A program made the position numbers and the translations under genes. Shown here in pieces: positions 1 to 5,162 of a stretch of DNA of 5,162 bases. The stretch spans positions 1 through 5,162 of the forward strand of contig RFOO01000096.1 in NCBI GenBank assembly GCA_009926645.1. The letters are read 5' to 3'. The stretch comes from a bacterium. GTDB taxonomy: Bacteria; Verrucomicrobiota; Verrucomicrobiia; Opitutales; UBA953. The notes under the pieces were generated by a model that saw only the letters and a program-made list of their open reading frames with translations, was not told the DNA's origin and searched no databases. Every line of letters begins with the position of its first letter. Positions within the stretch are counted from its first letter, which is position 1.

Positions 1-3
1 AAG

Positions 4-28
4 AACCGCCCTTAGTGGCGGTTTTTTT
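4..28 (+). terminator. Rho-independent terminator, rightward
   Basis: A perfect 7-bp stem pairs AACCGCC (4-10) with GGCGGTT (17-23) around the 6-base loop CTTAGT. A run of seven T (22-28) follows at once on the + strand. This is the classic layout of an intrinsic terminator for a transcript entering from the left, so a rightward gene probably ends just outside the window. The hairpin also lies 17 bases beyond the stop of the leftward acyltransferase gene. Read in that direction the tail is only TTCTT as far as can be seen, so bidirectional use is possible but weaker. Confidence 0.85.
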
Positions 29-45
29 GTGCCCGGAAAATAAAA

Positions 46-1086
46 TCAACTAACCAGGGAGCGAGTTTTCTGTCGAAAAGGACGTTCAATCAACTTATAG
101 GTAAGATGCGCAACAATGTAACAAAGGATGATTTTTAGACTAAACAAAATGTACGAGTGATAGCCATTATAAGGTAAGTGCAGTATGTTTGTGTAGATCC
201 GATGTGTTAATCCTCCTACAAAACCATGTCCTAGATATACAGAATAAGAAACAGTACCAACCCAAACTAAAAACGGATTAGATAAAAAAGATTTTTGGGC
301 CTCGTATCCACTTAACCCTATTACCAAAAACAATGCTAAAGGTGGAAATAGGTAGTCTGTATAAGTTCTTGGATTATTGATGAAAAGAAAAATGACCATC
401 AGTAAAAAGAACCATTTTAAGATTTTAATATTAACTCGGAATTTTTGAGTGATAAGGAAGCCTAAAATTCCAAAATAAAAACCTCCTATTCCTCTCAAGA
501 ATCCTGCTTCAAAAGTAACGTCAAGGCCAAGTTGTGGATGGTGTGAGAAAACTGCAAAGTATGAAAACAAACTAATTAAAAGACAAAAAACGGTATTAAT
601 ACCTTTTTGAATATGATTAAAGCAAAGCATGTGTAACCCAAATAAGAGATAGGAAATCCACTCGGCCGAAATACTCCAACTGGGCAGATTAAAGCTGGTA
701 GGCTTATCTATTAGATGGGCTGAGTTTAACAATGAAATCGTTGGCAAAATAGAATCAATTTGATCTGAATTTAATTGGCCTTTCTGAGTGATTAAGAAAG
801 ATATTAAATAGATAAAAAACCAAAATAGATGTAGCGGATAGATTCGGCCTAATCTTAAAATAAGGAATTTAGTAAAAAGTTTACTGTTTGAGATTTTTCC
901 AAAATAAATTTTGGCCATGATAAACCCCGATAAAATAAAGAAAAAGTCTACGGCTAAGTAGAAGGATCCGGTTAAATCCCTTATCTGTGAATAGTGGAAA
1001 ACTACTACCATAAAAGCGGCAATTCCTCTTGAGGATTCGAGGGCTGGCAAAAACTCTGAAGCCGGCTTTTTGTTCTCAAAATTCAT
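46..1086 (-). CDS. Membrane acyltransferase, family 3 (OafA/YrhL-like)
   Basis: This is an integral membrane protein of 346 residues that probably O-acylates (often O-acetylates) a surface glycan, using a donor from the cytoplasm. Seen in the sequence, numbered from the ATG at 1086: the family's R-x10-H motif near the N-terminus (R20, H31), the DFFFILSGF segment (about 47-55), R78xxR81 before IYP, WSISAEW (137-143), YSVYLGH (281-287) and a final ERPFR (334-338). About ten hydrophobic segments are spread along the chain. Length and both termini fit a complete family 3 protein. A TTG two codons upstream (1092) is also in frame, but the ATG is the more likely start; neither has a convincing Shine-Dalgarno sequence. 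The gene lies 86 bases downstream of the decarboxylase gene on the same strand and may be co-transcribed with it. Base composition is much richer in A+T than the neighbours. The acceptor sugar and acyl group cannot be told from sequence. Confidence 0.93.
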   Translation of the reverse strand: MNFENKKPASEFLPALESSRGIAAFMVVVFHYSQIRDLTGSFYLAVDFFFILSGFIMAKIYFGKISNSKLFTKFLILRLGRIYPLHLFWFFIYLISFLITQKGQLNSDQIDSILPTISLLNSAHLIDKPTSFNLPSWSISAEWISYLLFGLHMLCFNHIQKGINTVFCLLISLFSYFAVFSHHPQLGLDVTFEAGFLRGIGGFYFGILGFLITQKFRVNIKILKWFFLLMVIFLFINNPRTYTDYLFPPLALFLVIGLSGYEAQKSFLSNPFLVWVGTVSYSVYLGHGFVGGLTHRIYTNILHLPYNGYHSYILFSLKIILCYIVAHLTYKLIERPFRQKTRSLVS

Positions 1087-1144
1087 TCTCAATAAGCGTA
1101 GTTTTTAGGTAAAGTTAAAACTCGTTAGGTTTAGAACTGTTTGC

Positions 1145-1156
1145 ACTAAATTTAGT
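1145..1156. repeat. 12-bp perfect palindrome between the two leftward genes
   Basis: ACTAAATTTAGT reads the same on both strands and does not extend further. It lies in the 86-base gap between the decarboxylase stop and the acyltransferase start. It is too A+T-rich and too tightly centred to make a good terminator hairpin, and no T-run follows it. It could be a binding site for a dimeric regulator or a chance palindrome in A+T-rich DNA. Confidence 0.3.
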
Positions 1157-1159
1157 CGT

Positions 1160-1165
1160 ATTATA
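1160..1165 (-). promoter_or_regulatory. Possible -10 box for the acyltransferase gene
   Basis: The minus strand carries a perfect TATAAT here, about 75 bases before the acyltransferase ATG. No -35 hexamer resembling TTGACA is found at 16-18 bases spacing (the bases there read CAGGGC or close variants), and no TGn extension precedes it. The 12-bp palindrome at 1145-1156 would cover or closely follow the start of transcription. In A+T-rich DNA this could easily be chance, so the gene may instead be read through from the decarboxylase gene. Confidence 0.2.
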
Positions 1166-1172
1166 AACCACC

Positions 1173-2102
1173 TTATTTTTGTGCCCTGAAAAAGGCGATG
1201 GTTTTTTCTAAGCCTTCAGCGAGTTGAACTTTCGGTTCCCAGCCATGGAGGTATTTTTTGGCTTTGCTGATGTTAGGCTGTCTCTGCATCGGGTCATCAA
1301 TAGGCATTGGTTCAAACTGTAGCGGAAGTTTCGATCCAACCAATCGCTGAACTTCAGCAGCCAATTCTAGCATGGTGAACTCGTGCGGGTTGCCCAAATT
1401 AATTGGGCCAACATTTTCAGGCAGAGCCAACACGCGAATGAACCCCTCGATAAGATCATCGACATAACAGAAGGAGCGAGTTTGTTGCCCAGCTCCATAA
1501 ACGGTTAACGCTTTGCCCGCCAGAGCCTGTTTAATAAAATTCGTTACCACACGGCCATCATCATCGCGCATGCAGGGTCCGTAGGTATTGAAAATGCGTA
1601 CTAGGCGTGCATCCACTTTGCCTAAACGGGTGTAGTCGGCGCAAAGTGTTTCTGCCGCACGCTTACCTTCGTCGTAGCAGGCTCGTGGCCCTACCAGGTT
1701 TACATTACCTAAATAAGATTCAGGCTGAGGGTGGACGAGCGGGTCGCCGTAAATTTCAGAGGTCGATGTATGTAAAACAAGGGCTTTGTAACGCTCAGCG
1801 TTTTCCAGAGCATGCAAAGTGCCAATGACGGAGATTTTAAGGGTGTAAATCGGGTCTTTTTGATAATGTGGAGGAGAGGCAGGGCAGGCTAGATTGCACA
1901 GCACATCACAAGGAATGTCATAAGGCTTGATGATATCGTGTTCGATAAAGCTAAACTGCGGGTGTTTTTTTAGAGCCACGATATTCGCTTGGCTGCCAGA
2001 GTGATAGTTATCGAGACCAATGACCTGATGCCCGTCATTAAGTAGACGTTGGCAAAGATTCGCCCCCAAAAATCCAGCTGCTCCTGTGACTAGGTATTTC
2101 AT
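1173..2102 (-). CDS. uxs: UDP-glucuronate decarboxylase (UDP-xylose synthase)
   Basis: A cytoplasmic, NAD-dependent extended short-chain dehydrogenase/reductase of 309 residues. It converts UDP-glucuronate to UDP-xylose and CO2 through a transient 4-keto intermediate, supplying xylose for glycan assembly. The Rossmann NAD motif GAAGFLG is at 7-13, with D31 ending the second strand. The UXS signature is nearly intact: SEIYGDP (115-121), HPQPESY (124-130), GNVN (132-135) and CYDEGKR (142-148). The catalytic set by comparison with human UXS1 is T114, E116, Y143 and K147, with R274 in DDPMQRQP as the likely match to its active-site arginine. RIFNTYGP (169-176) and TRSFCYVDD (208-216) are also typical. 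Length matches bacterial and soluble eukaryotic UXS and nothing is missing. The start ATG (2100-2102) has no Shine-Dalgarno sequence. The gene is divergent from the DUF4838 gene and upstream of the acyltransferase gene. dTDP-glucose dehydratases and UDP-glucose epimerases are related but lack this signature. Confidence 0.95.
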   Translation of the reverse strand: MKYLVTGAAGFLGANLCQRLLNDGHQVIGLDNYHSGSQANIVALKKHPQFSFIEHDIIKPYDIPCDVLCNLACPASPPHYQKDPIYTLKISVIGTLHALENAERYKALVLHTSTSEIYGDPLVHPQPESYLGNVNLVGPRACYDEGKRAAETLCADYTRLGKVDARLVRIFNTYGPCMRDDDGRVVTNFIKQALAGKALTVYGAGQQTRSFCYVDDLIEGFIRVLALPENVGPINLGNPHEFTMLELAAEVQRLVGSKLPLQFEPMPIDDPMQRQPNISKAKKYLHGWEPKVQLAEGLEKTIAFFRAQK

Positions 2103-2260
2103 GCATTTTACATAGTTAAACCCGTGAGACTGACAAGCAGGTATCCGTTGGGGTTAGTGGTATTTTTAATCAATACGGTGAGATGTTAAATGGCGATCCT
2201 AGTCTCGAGTAATTCGAAATGACCTGTTGTTATTTTAATGGTTTTTCGCATCTTACATTC
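2103..2260. other. Divergent intergenic region
   Basis: This 158-base stretch separates the starts of the leftward decarboxylase gene and the rightward DUF4838 gene, so promoters for both operons should lie here. On the rightward side the best I can see is TTGGGG (2148-2153) with a poor CAATAC 17 bases later, which I do not call. A short inverted repeat, GTATT (2160-2164) and AATAC (2172-2176), could be an operator but is weak. No RNA gene, riboswitch-like fold or small coding frame with a ribosome binding site is apparent. Confidence 0.5.
2109..2136 (-). promoter_or_regulatory. Candidate sigma-70 promoter of the decarboxylase gene
   Basis: On the minus strand TTGTCA (2136-2131; five of six match the -35 consensus) is followed after 16 bases by TATGTA (2114-2109; matches only the first three positions of TATAAT). 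Transcription from here would begin near position 2102, at the A of the start codon, giving a leaderless or nearly leaderless mRNA. That agrees with the absence of a Shine-Dalgarno sequence. The -10 match is weak. Confidence 0.3.
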
Positions 2261-2317
2261 ATGGTTCGTCTCTTTTGCTTTCTCTGCGCCATTTTTGCGG
2301 GGCTTTCATTGAAGGCA
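2261..2317 (+). other. Signal peptide of the DUF4838 protein
   Basis: The first 19 residues have a short positive start (R3), an uninterrupted hydrophobic core (LFCFLCAIFAGL) and a small residue before the likely signal peptidase I site, LKA followed by ETP. The two cysteines lie inside the core and do not form a lipobox, so a soluble periplasmic or secreted protein is more likely than a lipoprotein. Confidence 0.75.
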
Positions 2318-4564
2318 GAAACTCCTCTCTTTGAGAAAAATCGTTGGAACGTTGCGATTATTATTCCAGAAAATCCCGAGGTTGATGAGTATTACGCTGG
2401 GCAAACTTTAGTCGATTGGTGCGAGCGCGTAACGGGTCAACGTCCTGAACTCATCGAAGAAAATTCGGCCATCAAAAATTATCCGACAGGGATTTTTATT
2501 GGACGTACCGCTTCCGCTAAAGCGGCTTTAATTTCTGTCCCTGAAAGCGAAGGGGATGTAGCGATTCGAGTCATTCACGACGGCTCGGTCTTTCTCCTCG
2601 GCAATCGCCCGCACGCGACACGCATCGCGGTTGGAAGATTTTGCGAACAAGTTCTCGGGGTCACTTTCGCTTTTCCAGGCGAGCGTGGAGCGGACTGGGA
2701 AATAAAAAAAGAAATCCCGCTCGCTTCATTTGATCTCTTCCAACCTGATTTTAAATGGCGCCGTATCACTGGCCTCTCGAGTGATGATGCGAAAGAATGG
2801 GCGCTCAATATCGGCTATGGTCGTACGCCCGATTTCAGCCACGGACTCTACGCAGCCTTTAATCAAAAAATCTGGGAACAAGACCCAACACTTTTGGCTG
2901 ATCTTGGGCAGGGTCGCGTAAAGCCAACAGGTAATGAATTCGCCCCTAATCCGAATCTGGCCCACCCACAAGCCCCAGCTGTCGGGGCCGCTTTTGTGCG
3001 TGAGTGGTTCCAAAAATACCCTCAGGCCTTCTCGGCTCCAATGGGAGTGAATGATAGCATGATTTTTGACCAATCCGTCCCCTCCGAAGGATGGTTCCGC
3101 GATCGCCCGGTACGCACCGACTACGTGATGGTTTTTTTAAACAAGGTCGCTGAACTAAATTGGAAACCCGATGACGACCCCGAAGGGAAAAATCACGCCA
3201 TCGGGACACTTGCCTACCTTCAAACGCAACGAGCGCCGACGATTCGATTAAACCCAGCGATTTTTCCGTGGGTCTGTGCGGACCGTATCGCTTACGCGAT
3301 TCCTGAGTTTGCCCAACAAGATACGGAAAATTTAGCCAACTGGGTGAAGTCGGGAGCGAAACGCGTTGGCGTTTATGACTATTGGTATGGCGCTGGTTAT
3401 GCGACTCCCCGCATTCATTTTACGGCTCAAAGTGAAAGTATCCGTGCGGCTCATCAGGTTGGCGTCGTTGGCTGGTACGCCGAATTAGGGGCTATCTGGG
3501 CCTTTGATGCACCCAAGGCCTGGCTCGGCGCGAAAAAATGTGAACGACCTCATGCCGATTCCGAGAGTCTTTTGGATCAATGGTTCCAAGCAGCTTATGG
3601 GCCAGGAGCCATCCCGATGCGCAATGTCTATCGTACGATTGAAGCGGCCTGGGATCGAGAAATCCAACGAGGCGGGAAGAATCAATGGATACAGCATTTT
3701 CTTCACGAGGACTCGGCTTTAATTCTGCAGGAGAGTGAAAGAAAAGCGATTGATCGATGCATCCAAGTTGCCGAAGAAAACCTGCGAGGATCATCCACAC
3801 TCAGAAATCAAAATTATCAGTGGCGCCTCAATCAATTCAAGGATGCTTGGACTTTATCACAGAAATTTCGCGAAGTTGTTTTGGCCAGAAGAGCTAAGCC
3901 AATGGATGCCTCGTCCGCTTTAGTCGCCTATCAAAATCTCATCGCCTGCGAACAATCTTATCAGGCCACGGAGGATTCGTTTAATTTTCAATGGGGTCGC
4001 TATGGTGCTTTCATTAAATGGTCAGACTGGGTTAACACCGACCCACGAATGACTTGGGGTGATTTGATTTCGCAAGATCCATTACTCGTGCCCTCTCTTC
4101 GAGAGTTGGTGGCGAAAGATACGACAGGTTTAAGTGGCATTCAGCAGCTCTGGCGCGATGGACAAAAAAATGCCGTTGTTGTGCACCAACCGAAAACCTC
4201 AGAGGAGTTTCTTCAAGATTGGACGGTTCAATTAGGTGGCCGAAAAGACGCTGAAAAAAGTTCGGCGGGTCTCTTTAAAATCACTCGGGAGACTGGCTCG
4301 CTTACTCGCCAAGAAAAAGTTCAGCCGGATAGTCTGATTAAATTTTCTGTAGGGCTTAAAGCTACGGCAGGGAAGGTTCGTGTGAGCCTTAAGTTTTTAA
4401 CACCAAAAAAGCCCGTGATGCGGGCGGTGGAATGCGATGCGACCTCGGGGGCTATTGTCTTGCCCGTTCCTAAAGGCGCGACCGAGGTTGAATGCAAAAT
4501 CCTTTTTGAGGATAGTATTGATTTAATCTCCGCAGAAATTCAGTCTTTGGCATTACCCCGCTGA
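2261..4564 (+). CDS. Secreted DUF4838-type protein, glycoside-hydrolase-like
   Basis: A 767-residue exported protein of unknown activity. The ATG at 2261 is chosen because it begins a normal signal peptide: M-V-R, a hydrophobic core at about 4-15, and probable cleavage after LKA (residue 19). An in-frame ATG at 2219 would add 14 residues in front and spoil this. Neither start has a clear ribosome binding site. Residues about 27-155 resemble the alpha/beta domain that precedes the catalytic barrel in GH20- and GH67-type enzymes (WNVAIIIP at 29-36, DGSVFLLGN at 107-115, GVTFAFPGERG at 133-143). Residues about 160-465 match the DUF4838 pattern, a predicted TIM-barrel-like domain: GVNDS (262-266), YDYWYGAGY (372-380), GVVGWYAELGAIW (401-413) and YGPGA (446-450). 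A helical stretch follows (about 476-590), then a beta-rich C-terminal region (about 626-767) that may be a jelly-roll or carbohydrate-binding module. D265 and E408 are conceivable catalytic acids, but this is a guess. The stop overlaps the start of the sugar transferase gene, so a role in processing, binding or releasing the locus's own glycan is inferred. Confidence 0.85.
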   Translation: MVRLFCFLCAIFAGLSLKAETPLFEKNRWNVAIIIPENPEVDEYYAGQTLVDWCERVTGQRPELIEENSAIKNYPTGIFIGRTASAKAALISVPESEGDVAIRVIHDGSVFLLGNRPHATRIAVGRFCEQVLGVTFAFPGERGADWEIKKEIPLASFDLFQPDFKWRRITGLSSDDAKEWALNIGYGRTPDFSHGLYAAFNQKIWEQDPTLLADLGQGRVKPTGNEFAPNPNLAHPQAPAVGAAFVREWFQKYPQAFSAPMGVNDSMIFDQSVPSEGWFRDRPVRTDYVMVFLNKVAELNWKPDDDPEGKNHAIGTLAYLQTQRAPTIRLNPAIFPWVCADRIAYAIPEFAQQDTENLANWVKSGAKRVGVYDYWYGAGYATPRIHFTAQSESIRAAHQVGVVGWYAELGAIWAFDAPKAWLGAKKCERPHADSESLLDQWFQAAYGPGAIPMRNVYRTIEAAWDREIQRGGKNQWIQHFLHEDSALILQESERKAIDRCIQVAEENLRGSSTLRNQNYQWRLNQFKDAWTLSQKFREVVLARRAKPMDASSALVAYQNLIACEQSYQATEDSFNFQWGRYGAFIKWSDWVNTDPRMTWGDLISQDPLLVPSLRELVAKDTTGLSGIQQLWRDGQKNAVVVHQPKTSEEFLQDWTVQLGGRKDAEKSSAGLFKITRETGSLTRQEKVQPDSLIKFSVGLKATAGKVRVSLKFLTPKKPVMRAVECDATSGAIVLPVPKGATEVECKILFEDSIDLISAEIQSLALPR

Positions 4565-4566
4565 TG
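4562..4566 (+). promoter_or_regulatory. Stop/start overlap TGATG (translational coupling)
   Basis: The TGA stop of the DUF4838 gene (4562-4564) shares its A with the ATG of the sugar transferase gene (4564-4566). No Shine-Dalgarno sequence precedes that ATG: the bases before it read ATTACCCCGC. Ribosomes ending the first gene therefore probably re-initiate at the second, which would tie the yields of the two proteins together. Confidence 0.75.
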
Positions 4567-5157
4567 TTAAAACGTCTTTTTGATATCTTTTTTTCTTTAG
4601 GATGGTTGCTGATTTTTTCGCCGCTTCTTGTCACGGTCGCTATTCTCGTTAGGATAAAACTCGGCTCGCCAATTTTCTTTGTCCAAGAGCGTCCCGGGAG
4701 AGGCGAAAAGCCTTTTCGAATGATTAAATTCCGCACAATGACGGATGAGCGTGATGCGAATGGGCAACTACTTTCCGATGAAATCCGCCTAACTCCCTTT
4801 GGAAAATTTTTGCGGTCTACGACTCTGGATGAATTTCCTGAAATGATTAATGTGTTGCTGGGGGATATGAGTGTGGTCGGTCCTCGTCCTTTACTGATGC
4901 GTTATCTTCCTCGCTATAACGCTTTTCAGGCGCGTCGCATGGAGGTTAAACCTGGCGTGACTGGCTGGGCGCAGGTCAATGGTCGGAACGCTCTCAGTTG
5001 GAATGAGAAATTTGCGATGGATGTCTGGTATGTGGAGAACCAGAGCTTTTGGCTGGATCTGAAAATTGTCGTGCAGACCTTCTTTGTCGTTTTTCGTCGC
5101 CGCGGTATTAACTCAGAAAAAGCCGCAACCATGGAAGAGTTTATGGGCGATGAGTGA
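4564..5157 (+). CDS. PglC-like sugar-phosphate transferase (initiating)
   Basis: A 197-residue monotopic phosphoglycosyl transferase (bacterial sugar transferase family). It moves a sugar 1-phosphate from a UDP-sugar to undecaprenyl phosphate on the cytoplasmic face of the inner membrane, the first membrane step of glycan assembly. Seen in the sequence: one N-terminal hydrophobic segment (about 8-30) with the S19-P20 helix break of the re-entrant membrane helix, the basic RPGRGEKPFRMIKFRTM stretch (43-59), the catalytic D89-E90 dyad in TTLDEFPE, GDMSVVGPRPL (100-110) and KPGVTGWAQVNGRN (129-142). The short length without extra transmembrane segments puts it with PglC rather than the five-helix WcaJ/WbaP type. 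All key residues are present. It is coupled to the DUF4838 gene by a one-base overlap and overlaps a possible next gene. The sugar it transfers cannot be read from sequence; PglC-like enzymes often use N-acetylated di-deoxy or amino sugars, but galactose or glucose enzymes also occur. Confidence 0.93.
   Translation: MLKRLFDIFFSLGWLLIFSPLLVTVAILVRIKLGSPIFFVQERPGRGEKPFRMIKFRTMTDERDANGQLLSDEIRLTPFGKFLRSTTLDEFPEMINVLLGDMSVVGPRPLLMRYLPRYNAFQARRMEVKPGVTGWAQVNGRNALSWNEKFAMDVWYVENQSFWLDLKIVVQTFFVVFRRRGINSEKAATMEEFMGDE
5133..5139 (+). promoter_or_regulatory. Ribosome binding site for a possible next gene
   Basis: GGAAGAG lies 10 bases before the ATG at 5150, inside the end of the sugar transferase gene. 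It is the best Shine-Dalgarno-like match before any start in this window and supports the partial gene that follows. Confidence 0.4.
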
Positions 5158-5162
5158 GCTCT
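5150..5162 (+). CDS. Possible start of the next operon gene, cut by the window edge
   Basis: An ATG at 5150 opens a frame reading M-S-E-L before the window ends. It overlaps the last eight bases of the sugar transferase gene in another frame and has GGAAGAG at good spacing. Short overlaps of this kind are usual in glycan operons. Four codons say nothing about the product. In PglC-type loci the next gene is often a sugar acetyltransferase (PglD-like), but that is only context. Confidence 0.35.

Noticed and set aside
4..28. The left-edge hairpin as a strong terminator for the acyltransferase gene
   Set aside because: In the leftward direction the visible tail is TTCTT and not a clean T-run; the strong T-run is on the + strand. 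Bidirectional action is possible but not shown.
1087..1092. TTG start for the acyltransferase, two codons before the ATG
   Set aside because: It adds only M-R, has no Shine-Dalgarno sequence, and an ATG follows at once. The effect on the protein is negligible either way.
1093..1172. A terminator between the decarboxylase and acyltransferase genes
   Set aside because: The only symmetric element is the short A+T-rich palindrome at 1145-1156, which has no G+C-rich stem and no T-run after it on the minus strand.
1607..1828. A 73-codon rightward open frame inside the decarboxylase gene
   Set aside because: It runs antisense to the highly conserved UXS signature and has no recognisable product or ribosome binding site.
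2219..2260. Upstream in-frame ATG that would lengthen the DUF4838 protein by 14 residues
   Set aside because: The extension (polar, with two adjacent cysteines) would precede a normal signal peptide that begins properly at 2261, and it has no convincing ribosome binding site.
2726..3073. A 115-codon open frame on the minus strand inside the DUF4838 gene, with further antisense frames at 2946-3209 and 3492-3800
   Set aside because: Their products show no recognisable domain and are rich in R, S and P as expected from reading this coding strand backwards. They lie wholly within a gene with clear family features, so they are shadows.

Overview
The window is a piece of a bacterial cell-surface polysaccharide (exopolysaccharide or O-antigen type) locus. 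It holds four complete genes, and the start of a fifth probably lies at the right edge. The two left genes read leftward: a membrane acyltransferase of family 3 (46-1086) and, upstream of it, a UDP-glucuronate decarboxylase that makes UDP-xylose (1173-2102). The two right genes read rightward: a large secreted DUF4838-type protein with a glycoside-hydrolase-like layout (2261-4564) and a PglC-like phosphoglycosyl transferase (4564-5157). The last two share the stop/start junction TGATG and are almost certainly one transcript. An intrinsic terminator reading rightward sits at the left edge (4-28) and probably ends a gene that lies outside the window.

The organism is most likely a member of the Verrucomicrobiota, perhaps Opitutae, or a related PVC-group bacterium. 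This is an inference. It rests on the DUF4838 protein, a family I associate mainly with that group (also Lentisphaerae, Planctomycetes and Bacteroidetes), next to polysaccharide genes, on GC content near 50% in three of the genes, and on the lack of clear Shine-Dalgarno sequences before most starts. No marker gene fixes the taxonomy.

The genes fit one pathway. The decarboxylase supplies UDP-xylose. The PglC-like enzyme puts the first sugar phosphate on undecaprenyl phosphate in the inner membrane. The acyltransferase could O-acylate the glycan. The secreted DUF4838 protein could bind, trim or release the glycan outside the cytoplasm. The glycosyltransferases, flippase/polymerase and export genes that such a locus needs are not in this window.

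The acyltransferase gene is visibly richer in A+T than the other three and looks like a later arrival or a variable cargo gene. The longest stretch without a gene is the 158-base divergent region 2103-2260. I see no RNA gene, CRISPR array, insertion sequence or origin. The most interesting point is the tight coupling of an uncharacterised secreted hydrolase-like protein to the enzyme that starts glycan assembly.
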